Shown: one piece after another, positions 1 through 10,406 of the stretch
Numbering within the stretch: the stretch's first letter is position 1
Layout of the letters: each line of letters opens with the position of its first letter
Assembly (NCBI GenBank): GCA_007922195.1
Contig: ML681995.1
Coordinates: 14,871,020-14,935,019, forward strand
Length of the DNA: 64,000 bases
Origin: Podocnemis expansa
Taxonomy: Eukaryota > Chordata > Testudines > Podocnemididae
Direction of reading: 5' to 3'
Translations under genes and position numbers: made by a program
Notes under the pieces: generated by a model
What the model was told of the DNA's origin: nothing
Databases searched by the model: none
Seen by the model: only the letters and a program-made list of their open reading frames with translations

Positions 1-183
1 CTACCTTGTTTGCTTTTTGCTGCAGAACATTTCTTAGTATTCTATGTTTAAGTAGATCAGGGGTCTCAAACACGCAGCCTGCAGGCCACATGAAGCCACT
101 AAAAGCTATTTCCTGGAAAAAAAAAACAAACCAAAAAAAACAAGGAGTCATGTGGCACTTTCAGACTAACAGATTTATGTTTC

Positions 184-224
184 GCATGAGCTTTCGTGGG
201 AGCAAATCCTACTTCATCACATGC
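184..224 (-). ncRNA. hammerhead-ribozyme-like motif in PLE tail (core mutated)
   Basis: On the minus strand, a short stem I strand (GCAT) is followed by GTGATGA, a stem-loop (GTAGG...CTCCCAC), then GAAA, GCTC and ATGC, which can close stem I. The layout matches a minimal hammerhead (CUGAUGA, stem II, GAAA, very short stem III, cleavage site). Eukaryotic PLEs are known to carry such minimal hammerheads. Here the first core base is G where C is required, so this copy is probably inactive. An extra A between CUGAUGA and stem II, seen in all copies here, is a caveat to the hammerhead reading. Confidence 0.6.
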
Positions 225-356
225 TTCGAAGATGGGTGAACTTACAGAACGGAATTAAAATAAATGCAAGGGGGTGTAAAACATAGGATCAGGTCATACA
301 GTAACAGCAAATCAGAGCAGTTGGTAGGTTCAAACCATGGGAAGCCTGAAGTCAAA

Positions 357-893
357 TTACCTTTTGTAATGGGAAAAGAACTCATAGTCTCGATTCAATC
401 CTGCTTTAACAGAATTTAGTTTGCATATTAATTCAAGTTCAGCTGTTTCTCTTTGAAGTCTTGATGTCCCAGTCACATCTCTGATGACGGTCGTTACCAA
501 ATCATTTATCGAGTGATTAGAAAGATGGATGTGCTCAGCAACTGGTTTCTTTGTTTTGTGATTTCTGATATCAGCTCTATGTTCATTTATTCTTTTGTGC
601 AGCAATTGTTCTGTTTGTCCAATGTATAAGGTGTTGGGGCATTTCTGGCACATGATGGCATAGATCACATTAGTAGATGAGCAGGTAAATGAGCCTTTGA
701 TGTAGTAGCAGGCTTGATTAGGACCTATGATGGTATCTATTGTGCAGGTATGTGGGCAGACTTGGCAGCATGGTTTGTCGCAGGGGTGTGTGCCTGCTTT
801 AATGTTTCTGTTGTTAGATCTGTAGTTGCTCCTGAGTATCTGTTTAAGATTTGGCAGCAGTCTGTAGGCAAGGAGAGGTCTGTCTCCCAACAC
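357..893 (-). pseudogene. GIY-YIG endonuclease domain of a Penelope-like element
   Basis: This is a 178-residue open frame. Near residues 30-50 it has a cysteine-rich block (CDKPCCQVCPHTC) that could bind zinc, as seen in PLE endonucleases. At about residues 75-110 come VIYAIMC and LYIGQT, the two halves of the GIY-YIG signature, then RINEHRADIRN, which holds the expected arginine and histidine. The C-terminus ends NRDYEF, close to the usual PLE ending. In the family this domain nicks target DNA for target-primed reverse transcription. The domain itself is uninterrupted. It was once fused to the RT upstream and is now separated from it by a frameshift, and with no intact RT the element cannot move. 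The methionine start is arbitrary. Confidence 0.85.
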
Positions 894-1034
894 TTGAGAG
901 AGAGAGAGATCATCTTTTAGAATAGGCTGTAGGTCCTTAATGATCTTTTGCAGAGGTCTGACTAGAGGGTTGTATGTGGTGACTAGTGGTGTTCTGTTGT
1001 TTTCTTTCTTGGGTCTCTCCTGTAGTAGATGACT

Positions 1035-1385
1035 TCAGGGAACCCGTCTAGCTCTGTCAATTTGTTTTCTTACTTCCCCAGGTGGGTACTGTAGTTTCAA
1101 GAATGCTTGACAGAGACCCTCAAGATGTCTGTCTCTGTCTGAGGGATCAGAGCAAATGCGGTTATATCTTAGGGCTTGGCTGTAGACAATGGATCGTGTG
1201 GTGTGTTTAGGATGGAAGCTCAAAGGATGTAGGTAACCATACCGATCAGTAGGTTTTTGGTCCAGAGTGGTGGTGATGTGACTATCCCTGATTTGTACTG
1301 TAGCGTCGAGAAAGTGGATCTCCTGTGTGGAGTGTTCCAGGCTCATGACACTATTGCTACTGAAATTTGCAATATCATTGTATGA
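1035..1385 (-). pseudogene. Penelope-like reverse transcriptase, C-terminal fragment
   Basis: The minus-strand frame reads FLDATVQIRD, then a KPTDRYGYLHPLSFHP block and a SIVYSQALRYNRICS block. These are characteristic of the thumb/C-terminal part of Penelope/Neptune-type reverse transcriptases. The open frame starts at an internal methionine at 1346, but the same frame continues upstream (NDIANFSSNSV) to about 1383, where the element is cut off, so the methionine is not a real start. The frame stops at 1035. The natural continuation (linker with ERPKKENN and PLVRPLQKIIKDLQPIL) is in another frame between 1030 and 894, so there is a frameshift near 1030. The catalytic RT motifs lie upstream and are lost. 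It is non-functional. Confidence 0.82.
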
Positions 1386-1496
1386 AAAGGTTTCAGTGGT
1401 GTGGCCTGGGGGCTAACATACTAGTCCTCATACGGCCCTCTCCTAGTTCTCATGCAGCCCTTGTGGTGATTTGAGTTTGAGACCCCTGAAGTAGAT

Positions 1497-2661
1497 GATA
1501 GATTTATTTGAATGAAGTAAAAGCTCATTTATTATTTTTATTATTTTTTATTTTTTACCAAATCAAAAACCCTGCCAGTTTTGTGCTCAGGACATTATAA
1601 GAAGCTAGGCTAAAACAAAAGAAACCTCCCTACATAGCATCAAATCTAGAGATTCATGACTAACATGGGTATTGTAGTCAAGTGGTAACAGCAGGGTCTG
1701 CATCCAGATTTGGTATAAACTATTCCTGGGTCTGCCATTCAGTTTTCTTTAAAACCTTGGGCAAATCAGATAGTCTATCTGTAATCCAGTGTGTGTTAAA
1801 ATGTGTGCCTTTCCCATGTGGCAAGAAGGGCAAACTCTGAAGTTTAATTGATGTCTATATGACTTTGATATCTTTTGATGAATCTTGGGGTAAATATTGC
1901 TATTAAATAACTTTTACTATGGCCACATCCTGCAGGCCTTGCTCAGGCAAAGCAGGGCTGCAGGGTTTGGCCCTCTATCAGTAAACCATGTTTACCAGTC
2001 ATATTTCTATAGAACCTTTCATCCAAAGAAATCAAACACAATTAAGAAACAAATTAATTGAGCCTTCACAGTACTCACTGGCAAATCACATGTAGGCATT
2101 GTCCCACTGTAATTAATCAAGTTTTTGATGTGCTCTCGAAGCTGTTTGCAAAGATCCCTTGAGACATATTGTGCTACCATTTTTTCAGAAGAACCTCTCC
2201 CCTGGTCTGCTAAAAAGACTGCATACTCACTTCAGGTTCTCTCCTGAAGAGACAATGGAATAAATCTCACAAGCCTTTTGCACTGATCTGGATGTGGAGG
2301 CATAGCACTCTCTTCTTAGGAACTGAATAATCACAAAATGATCTTAAATCTTAAGAAGGAAAGGAAAGGAAAGGAAAGGAAAGTTGTGATGGGTGGGAAC
2401 TGGTATCCTCAAAACCTTCAAAACCCAGGTGGGCACAGATGACTGCTGCTAATAACCAAATCCCGACGGGGGACGGGGAGGAGAAATGCCAATGAATAAG
2501 AAACTAAAGTTAAATTAGATTACTGAAGGCAAACATGATTTGATAGGAAACCAGACAAATCTGCTGGTAGCTAAGATGGGCAAAATCCAGATGGATGTTG
2601 GTTTGTGTCTCGTGGCCAACCTTTCTAGTAGGAGTGTCCGTACTGCAAAATGAAAGCCAGG
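1497..2661. other. No gene; MIR-like relic and a GGAAA microsatellite
   Basis: AT-rich DNA. 1676-1800 resembles a MIR/CORE-SINE on the plus strand (words near 'gtctgcc', 'ccttgggcaaatca', 'ctatctgtaa'). 2355-2385 is a short (GGAAA)n tract. Nothing else is recognised. Confidence 0.5.
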
Positions 2662-3475
2662 CAATGTTCCCTTTAAGCTGTGCGGCCGCACAGCCCCCGG
2701 GGCTGCCTGGCACAGGGAAGGCTGCCCGCCACAATGGCAGGCAGCTGCATTCCCTGCCCAGGCAGCAACTCTGAACTGGGAATTTTTGAAACTCCTACTC
2801 AGTCAGCTCTCACTGAGCCTGCGCAGACTCTCTGTGCAGGCTCAGTGAGAGCTCCCCTAGCCGGAAGAGCAGCCAGGGGCCTGGCAGTGCCACTCCGGTG
2901 GCCAGGGAAGGGGGCCCTGACCATCTCCCTTCCAACACCTGGGGGGGCCCCACGGGGCTGGTGGCTGCTCCACCGACCTGCCGTCCCGGCCTCACCCCAG
3001 CGGGGTGGAGCAGCCAGCCCAGCCAGCCCCCAGCTGGCTATGCCTCCCTGGGGGCTGGAGGGGGCCGGCGCTGAGCTCTGGCGTGCAGTGTCGGGGTGCT
3101 GGAGCAGCCCACCCCTCTCCCGAAGATTTTCGGCCGCTTTGCCACTGCTCCCACCTCTTCCAATGGGCCTGCTCCATGGCCTTGTAGGGGCCAGGGGCGA
3201 AGGGGCCAAACCCTTTGGGAGCAGGGTGGGCCACTCCAGCGCCCCAACCCCGCACGCTGGAGCTCAGCGTTGGCCCCCTCCACCCCCCTGTGGAGGTGCA
3301 GCCAGCTGGGGGCAGGCCGAGCTCTGCTCCACTCCTCTGGGGTAAGGCTGGGCGGGCAGCGGAGCTTGGGGAAGGCAGAATCAGGCCTGCGGGGGGCAGG
3401 ATCAGGCGCACGCGGTGAGGGTGCAGCAGGCAGCACATGCTGCTCAGCTGTGTCAGCCTCTTAGAGGGAACATTG
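2662..3475. mobile_element. GC-rich terminal-inverted-repeat DNA element, family unclear
   Basis: The ends CAATGTTCCCTTTAAG (2662) and CTTAGAGGGAACATTG (ending 3475) are inverted repeats with one mismatch in 16. The 814-bp body is strikingly GC-rich against an AT-rich surround. Long overlapping open frames occur on both strands here, as expected in stop-poor GC-rich DNA; they are not taken as genes. An 18-bp palindrome lies just inside the left end (2677-2694) and a long hairpin at 2805-2853. Blocks near 2990-3030 and 3305-3345 are inverted copies of each other. The flanks show no clear 8-bp duplication, so assignment to hAT is not proven. Confidence 0.65.
2805..2853. repeat. Long inverted repeat (hairpin)
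   Basis: Arms 2805-2826 and 2832-2853 are 22 nt each with one mismatch, around a 5-nt loop. The arm core reads CTCACTGAGCCTG. It lies in the GC-rich element at 2662-3475 and is probably part of that element's structure. Confidence 0.85.
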
Positions 3476-5938
3476 TGAGACAGTTTAGATCTGGATGGTG
3501 GTCAACTGAATTCACGTGGTGGGATCCTCAGCAGCTGCAAATTGGTGCCATGCCACTAAAACAAATAGTGCTATGCTGATTTAACCCAGGCAAGGATCTG
3601 GCTCTGGAAGTTCAGATCAGCGTTTGTGGTTTTCGGCCATCATTACGTTAGCCACCTTACCCAAAAATGAAGAGGTAGTAAAGAACTATAGGGCTGGAGG
3701 AGGTAGAAGTGGCTGAAGAGAGACATGCAGGGAGGGCTTGGGAGAAAGGGCACGGAGACACAGTGGAAGGAATAAATTAAAGCAACCCAGAATCCTCACC
3801 ACACAACCCTGTGGCTCAGTCTCTTTTTAGGTAGCATCAAGGTTGAATGAAGATAATGACTCAATTTGTACCCATCAGAGATGAGGTTCCAGGCTGTATG
3901 GACATTCAGATAACTTTGCCACCCTTTCCCTTTGTTGAGCTTCTGTCCATATCCATGATGGCAAAAAATGTCTTTTTATTTTAAATGAAAGATGATATTC
4001 TAATGTAAGTGTCTGACTCCAGCAGGTGACCTATGTGTCTGCTAGACACAGGCTGTAGCAACTTTATTTTAATCAACATATGCATGAGCTATCATACGAT
4101 GACTGTAGAGGTGGGCTGGCCAACACTCATGCCCAGAAGTTACTCCCTGGTGTCTTCTGGTGGAAGGATGTGTGTTGGGCAATATGGGGAAGGACCCATG
4201 GCCAATGGTGGAGGCAGGGTTGAATCAGTGCAAAGTGCAATCTTCACTGGAATGGAATGGGTCCCAAAACACCAAATTAGGGGTTATTCCAAAGAAAAAT
4301 CACATCATGCTTGTATTGATTTGTTTTTGTAGCATCTAGAGGTCCTGCTGCCTTGTGCTCAGTGCCTTAGGATGGTTCCTGCCTCAAAGAGCTTATGCTG
4401 TTATGTAGTAGGATTAATAATACCAATCTCTTACCTAGCACTTTTCACTGTGAGATCCCAGAGAGCATTAAAAGGTGGTCGGTATCATCACCCTCATTTC
4501 ACAGCTGGGGAAGCTGAGGCACAGAGAGGGGAAGTGACTTGCCTAAGGTCACTCAGCAGGCTAATAGCACAGCTGGAACTAGACACCAGGTTTTGAGTTC
4601 TAGTTCAACTCTTTATCCACAGGGCCACAGTGCCTTTCTTAGTAGAGGGCTTTGCTCATGCGGTAAGGAGCCTTTCTAACAAGAGCTCATGTGGTTTCTA
4701 ATCTCCAGTACCACCATGAAGTTTTGCATAGCTGTTGCATGTGAAATGGTGAAAACTGTAAAGAACTAGGGAGCTACGTATTTGTTATGCTGTATTTGGC
4801 ATGCTATATTCATCTAACTTCTAGTTGACTGGTTCACTGCATCGGCCATCAGGAGCAACCATCTATGTGCAAGAGGAATTCATTTTAACTCACTTGCGAG
4901 GATCTCAGTGCACATCAGGAACTGTACGAAATGCAGAATGAACTTCCTGAGGAACTTGAGACCACCAAGGAACAAGGACCATCATAAGACACCTCACCAC
5001 TTTCCATACCCAGAACAAAGCATATTTCTTTGCTCTTGTCTCACAGAACAAGAATACATAGCAACAGGTCTATTTATGTACTAAAAAACTATAAACATCT
5101 CCCCAAATAAGACACAGCTTTGCCCACATTTTACCCCCTGGGGAGAGAATGAGAAAACAAACACCACTTTTCAGATGTTAATTATATTGTTAAATATGCT
5201 ACTGGAAGGGGCACAGATACTACAGTATAAGGATCTGAATTGAAGAATTATTGCAGGATCCCTTACTCTGAATTAAAGAGATTCATAGGGTCATGCCATC
5301 AGTTAATTCCATTGTTGTCAAGTGACAGTGAGTACATGGCTGAGCAGTTGCAGAAATCTGACACTTGCTGGAGGATTTTAGAGCCAGTTAATTTGTGAAA
5401 ACAAACTGACATTTCATCACATCTGCGAGGGTTCTTCTCATGCTGCTTTTCTGTACTGGACATCAGTTTAATGTTGCTCATTCAAAGGGGATTAGCAGCA
5501 AAGTGGTGCTCCAAGAATTATTGTATGATCCCTGTTTGAACTCAGGATTCCAGTGAACTAGACATGCTTTTAGGTTGGAACATCACCTGAGTAGATCCCA
5601 ACACAGAAGGACTTTAATATTGAGTGACTGTGTGACTGTGTGCAGTGTTTTAAACAAAAGGCTGTATGTAAAAAATAAAAACAAACAAAAAAAGAGTCCC
5701 TAGTACCATATTAAGAGTTATGCAAATGTAGTGGGTGTCTTCAGCCCTCCTGAACAAAGAGTCATTGCCTAAATGACCATACTGTTAATCTAGCAAGCAT
5801 GCTCATATTCATTGTAGCTGAAACATTGTATACTGTCTTACATCTTTAAATGTGTTAGATATTCAAATGAGACTTAGCTTAGCTACCTAAGGGATCAGGG
5901 AGTGATGAATGATCAGCATAGTCTGTTAAGGTATGTCT
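3476..5938. other. No gene; one MIR/L2-like relic
   Basis: Mostly unique sequence. 4345-4640 (minus strand) is a MIR/L2-like relic; the stretch around 4500-4560 carries the reverse-strand MIR core (AGCTGAGGCACAGAGAGG, then TGACTTGCCTAAGGTCAC). No other structure is recognised. Confidence 0.5.
4345..4640 (-). repeat. MIR/CORE-SINE-like element with L2-like tail
   Basis: The block CAGCTGGGGAAGCTGAGGC, followed by a GTGACTTGCC...GGTCAC word, is the reverse complement of the MIR core. The part before it (CCTGCCTCAAAGAGCTTATG) resembles the reverse complement of the L2-type 3' end found at 25070. Confidence 0.65.
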
Positions 5939-6432
5939 ACACTGGAGGCTCTGTTAAGTCAACTTAAGAAGGGTGATGTTAAGTGGACTTAAGGTATGTC
6001 TACACTGATGGTGGCAATTTCGCGTTCCTTGTGTAACTGGTGGTCGACTGCCTCTGAGTTTGCCCCAAGTATCGACTAGGGCGCAAAGTCAACCTTGTTA
6101 AGTCAACTTAGAGAGTTCACATTGGAAACTCCTGTCAACTGCCTGTGTCCACACTGGCAGGTGCTAGGTCAAACCTTCCTGGTGTCCAGGAACTCTGGTA
6201 GGGGGGCCTGGAGGCCAAGTAGCTCAATTCAAGGGCTATTCCCTATATATACTGGCTTAAGTCAATTTAATATGGTAAACTTAAGCATTAAGTTGACCTT
6301 AAGAGGTGGTGTTTTAAGTCAACTTAAAGAAGTCCTTAAGCTGACTTAATAAAAACCCAGTGTGGCCACGGGGGTCTGTAGGTCGATTTAAGCTTCCTTA
6401 AGTTGATCTAAGGCTCCAGTGTAGATGTACTC
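5939..6432. mobile_element. Harbinger-type MITE (TTAAGTCAACTTAA family)
   Basis: The left end GGTATGTCTACACTGG pairs with CCAGTGTAGATGTAC at the right. TTA is present on both sides (5936-5938 and 6433-6435), matching the TWA target of PIF/Harbinger elements. The body contains many degenerate palindromic units built on GTTAAGTCAACTTAA. The left-end sequence recurs near 5990 (TTAAGGTATGTCTACACTGA), so the unit may be a nested or dimeric insertion. No transposase is present. Confidence 0.7.
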
Positions 6433-6449
6433 TTACAGCCTTCCTCTGT

Positions 6450-7154
6450 GGCTATGTCTATACTAGCAAATTAGTCCAGATTACACTAACTTGGTTCCTG
6501 TCTATGCTAGGCTTGGCCTAGTTCAAACTAAAAAAAATTTAGCAAAGCTTAGTTCGAACTAGTTAGTTCAAATGGTAAGTTTGAACTAAGCACTTAGGCT
6601 ATGTCCACACGTACATCGTTATTTCAAAATAAGTTATTTCAAAATGAGTTATTTTGAAATAAGGTTCTTATTTTGAACTAAATTAATTTGAATGAAGGGA
6701 AAAGCTCAAAGCGAAATAGCATATCCAAACACAGGACTTGCTATTTTGCTTTAGGAGAGGGTACCATGGGAGGTGTGGCAACATGGCCCCCTCCCTGGGC
6801 CATGCCCCCACCCCAATATAGAGTAAAAGAAAGGCACCCTGGGAAGGAGAAGGGCAGAAGTGTTATTTCAAAATAATGGTTATTTCGAAATAACACATCC
6901 GAACGGCATTATTTCAAAATAACCATTTTGAAATAACAGCTGTTTCAATTTAAAGAAGGTTTAAGCTATTTCGAAATGATGGCTCTCATTTCGAAATGAC
7001 GGAGCCCGTCATTTCGAAATAAGAATACATCGTGTGGCCCTAATCTCTTTTATTTTGAAATAACCAGTTTTATTTCAAAATAAAAGAGACATGTGGACAT
7101 ACCCTTAGTCTGAACTTAGATTTGACCTTTAGTTCAAACTAGCACGATGTAGCC
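6450..7154. mobile_element. Harbinger-type MITE (TAGTTCGAACTA family), interrupted
   Basis: The left end is GGCTATGTCTATACTAG at 6450. A degraded counterpart (CTAGCACGATGTAGCC) ends at about 7154. The inside carries repeated TAGTTCGAACTA-like units. It is split by the complete MITE at 6597-7104. More TTYGAACT units continue to about 7270, so a second overlapping copy is likely. No clear target duplication is visible for the outer element. Confidence 0.55.
6597..7104. mobile_element. Harbinger-type MITE (TTATTTCGAAATAA family), nested
   Basis: The ends are GGCTATGTCCACACG at 6597 and ATGTGGACATACCC ending at 7104, flanked by TTA on both sides (6594-6596 and 7105-7107). Many copies of the palindromic unit ATTTCGAAAT, intact or decayed to TTTCAAAAT, fill the interior on both arms. 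The open frame at 6688-6876 is chance coding inside the MITE. Confidence 0.8.
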
Positions 7155-7269
7155 ATACTAGTTCAAATTAAATAAATTCAAACTAACTTTTAGTTCGAAC
7201 TAGCTGTGCTTTTTTAGTTTGAACTAAAAAGTTAGTCTGAACTAAAAAATGTGGCTAATTTGAACTAAA

Positions 7270-10024
7270 AAGGCATGGTACACTCAGCTGGGCAGTAGCT
7301 GTGTGAGCTTTCCTCGCTGAACAATTTCAAAACTTATTGGGCATTGTTGAAAGGTGTCTGCCTGTGTAAGATGGAGTGCAGGGCAGAGAAGCAGAGCTCA
7401 AACCAATGAGCAGACCAGTCAAGATGATCATTGTGGGGTAGCTCCTGGAGCCTAGTTATGGCATACAGCATCTACACCGCCACTTTGTCACTTTAACTTT
7501 GCTACAAAAAGCTGTATGCTCTGATCAAGATGGTTTTATGTTCTTGCCAAAGCAGGGGAGTTTTGTTGGTGTGAGGAGCACTGGAGCATGTACAACACCA
7601 CTGGTTTGTTGCCAAAAGTTGACCTTTGTCAACTAAACCCCATAGTGTAGAACAGCCCTTTGTCTCTCTGGCCCTCAATTCTTCACCTGTGAAACAGGGA
7701 TAAAGTCACTTCCCACTTTATATCATGTGTTGAAGGTAAATACATTAGATTGTGAGGTACTGAGATAATACAGTAATCAGGGCAAGGTAAGTATCCCAGG
7801 GACCAGACAGCAAGTGTGAAAAATTGGGAGGGGTGTAGGATAACATGCACTGATATAAGGCAAAGCCCCAGATATTGCTTTAAAACTGGTACATCTGCTC
7901 ACCCTATCCCCAAGTAGCTAGATAAATATTTAGAAATCTTGAAACTAAACCCATATCATGCAAACAACTGGAATATGCACTGAGAGCAACAGTCAGTTTG
8001 ATCTGTCTGGCTCGACTGAGTGGCAGTGAAGACCCGCTCAGTCAATCCCGAAGTCAATTCAATTAAATCACCTCCTCACAAGACATAGCGCTGAGTCAAC
8101 AAGAATTCATTTTCTGTTGGCAAAGTGCAGTAGAGACAGCATAGTAAACGGAAATTAGGAAGTCAACAGGAGTCATGCAAGCTATTCTGTGTAGTTTGTG
8201 TAACTCCCAGTAAGTGTGTACTAAGCCTTGCCTTGCACAATTAATTTTACTCGTGTTAGTGGCCCCATTGTAATCAATGACCTGTTCACAATAGCACATG
8301 TATAAATGTTTGCAGGATCAAGGTCTAAAACAGTAAAAGACCCATTAATTCAATGAGGACAAGATGTGGTCCTCGGTGCCCAGAAACAAAACTGCTGTGC
8401 CTGGTACAGGAATAACAGATTTGATATAAGAGGTTTTTCTTGGAAAGTGAGAACACAGTTATAGCATCTATGCTACGCTCATACTTTGGAGCTTTTCATA
8501 CACTGGAGGTCGGGGAGGGAGAATAAACTATTTAAAGTTTAATTGACCATTGAATATGTCTGTGTGTATGTGTACTGTACTTTATTTACATAGTTAAAAA
8601 TACATGGGGCAATTTTTATGTTATGTTTACAAATTAATTTGCATCAAAATGAAATATTTCTGATTTTTTTATAAAAGCTAAAATATGGATTCAATTTTTG
8701 TGCCTATATATTTTACAACTTGTCTAGCACTTAATTAAGATTTATTTTGCTTTTTGTTTGGGAATGTGCTACATCGCTCCAAAAATATCTTATTTGCTTT
8801 GATCTCAGTTGCTTCCAATGATTAAAATTCATCCTTATTTATGCAAGAATTTTAAAAAGGCTGTGAAATAAATTATACTTCTAAGACATAAAAATCAAAG
8901 TACAGTGTATACTCTATCAGTCACAGCAAAAGATTGGTGGAGTTTGAAAAAACTGCAGAGAAGCACATTTTTAAAACAGTCTAGTTAGCGTGAGAATGTT
9001 AGACAGTCTTCAGTCATTCAGGTATAAAATTGAACTTTATTGTCTGTGTGTACATGCTGTCATATGTAATATATTGCTTGTATCTGAGCCAGCCTCATGC
9101 AAAAAGGCAGAAAAATGTTGACTTTTGGTGCTGCTCCTCTTTTTTTTTTTTTTTGAGCAGCGAAACCACTGTAACAGGAAAAAGAACTTTAAAAACTATC
9201 AGCTGCAGTATTCAGATTTTAGGCAACATCAAAGAAAATGGAAGTATGCAGAGCTGCTTAGATAACATGTACAGTAAGGTACTGGCTTTCTCCAATGATT
9301 TGTAATAGATATATTTTTGATCATTCCATCTGGTCCAAACCCAGCTATTTGCATACTTTTTCAAAATAAGTTGGTGGTCAAGTTATCCCCAGCTCAGCTG
9401 TCTGTCTCAGAACAAATAGTAGTATGAATAAGTATGGATAACCTCTCACATCCTTGATGTCAGGTATAGGGCTTATTTCTAGCAGCAGTCTAAGAAGAAT
9501 TGCATTGCTGCTCCTTCTGTTATACCTGTTTGGTGGATAAATCTAGAACACCAGTTTCTTAGGTGTGGTCTGTAAACTACATTGCAGAGGTGCGAGTAAA
9601 GGTGTGAAATTGATGCGGAATTCTGGGACCACCCTCCTAATTTGGTCTAAACCTGGTAAATATCAATTTAGCTTAAGTTAGTTCGTTGCTATTTATACTG
9701 AACTTCTATAAATCACAATCAAATCAACATGAGTGGCAGAGCTGGAGTCCTAAAAAAAGAAATGCTGGAATGAATTACAGCCCTTCAGAAATTATCACAT
9801 ATAAGTGATAGTAGCAGAAGTAGTGGGAACGCCCTTCTAGCCCCCGCCCCCCCCCGACCCTCAGAAGCGCTGGATCCGTCTTCTGGAGCATTCTAGGAGG
9901 ACTCAAGCCATGGTCAGTGGATCATCAATTTTCTTACACCAGTTTAAAAACTAATTTTGGTTGAACTTCTGCAACTGTTGTGTGCTGAATGGACCAAAGG
10001 TTGGCACTTTTCCCCAAAAATAAA
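7270..10024. other. No gene; MIR-like relic, AT-rich unique DNA
   Basis: 7640-7780 resembles a plus-strand MIR 3' half (CTCAATTCTTCACCTGTGAA, then TTGTGAGGTACTGAGATAAT). 8550-8900 is very AT-rich. A 16-nt T run lies near 9140 and a C run near 9845. Short open frames here have no recognisable homology. Confidence 0.45.
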
Positions 10025-10406
10025 GGCTGTGTTCACACACAGGCATTATTTCGATACAAGTTGTGTTGAAACAACTTGTATCAAAATAATGCCTTATTTT
10101 GAAATAACTTAATTTGAATTAACAGTTTGTTAATTCGAATTAAGGAAAAATGCTCAAAGCGAAATAGCAGTTTCAGGCAACAGTTATTTCGAAACAAGTC
10201 ACTGTTGTTTCGAAACAACATGTTCGGATGGCATTGTTTCAAAATAATCATTTCAAAACAACATTGTTTCGACCCCACATGCGGTTTAAGTTGTTTGGAA
10301 ACAACGGGTGCCGTTGTTTTGAAACAACCGTGCGTGTGAACAGGGTATTTCTTATTTCAAAACAACCTCTGTTGTTTCAGAATAAGAGTGCTGTGTGAAC
10401 ACAGCC
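10025..10406. mobile_element. Harbinger-type MITE (GTTTCGAAAC family)
   Basis: The ends GGCTGTGTTCACAC and GTGTGAACACAGCC are perfect 14-bp inverted repeats. The interior holds many units of the kind TTGTTTCGAAACAA and TTATTTCGAAATAA. The target site duplication is degraded (taa on the left, ata/tag on the right). The open frames at 10081-10339 on both strands are translations of these palindromic units, not genes. Confidence 0.75.

Larger units (their letters stand above)
122..1385 (-). mobile_element. Penelope-like retroelement, 5'-truncated
   Basis: Read on the minus strand, the order is: end of a reverse transcriptase (about 1383-1035), linker, GIY-YIG endonuclease (to 357), 3' untranslated region (356-225), hammerhead-like fold (224-184), and a tail ending near 122 with the motif GTTAGTCTGAAAGTGCCAC and an oligo-T/G stretch. 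This RT-then-endonuclease order is diagnostic of Penelope-like elements. The 5' part, with most of the RT, is missing. The 3' region is clearly related to 15295-15450, so the short repeats with this tail elsewhere in the window are the same family. A target duplication inside the hAT could not be defined. Confidence 0.85.
58..1488. mobile_element. hAT DNA transposon (non-autonomous) carrying a nested PLE
   Basis: The two ends are exact inverted repeats: CAGGGGTCTCAAAC at 58 and its reverse complement ending at 1488. An identical 8-bp direct repeat, aagtagat, flanks them at 50-57 and 1489-1496. Eight-base duplications and CAGGGGT ends are typical of the hAT superfamily (hAT/Charlie-like). Only about 60 bp on the left and 100 bp on the right belong to the hAT. 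The middle, about 122-1385, is a Penelope-like retroelement on the minus strand that landed inside it. No hAT transposase remains. Confidence 0.88.

Noticed and set aside
2680..3464. Overlapping long open frames (up to 221 codons) on both strands
   Set aside because: They lie in GC-rich DNA inside a TIR element, where stop codons are rare on all frames. Translations are Pro/Gly/Ala/Trp-rich without any family signature.
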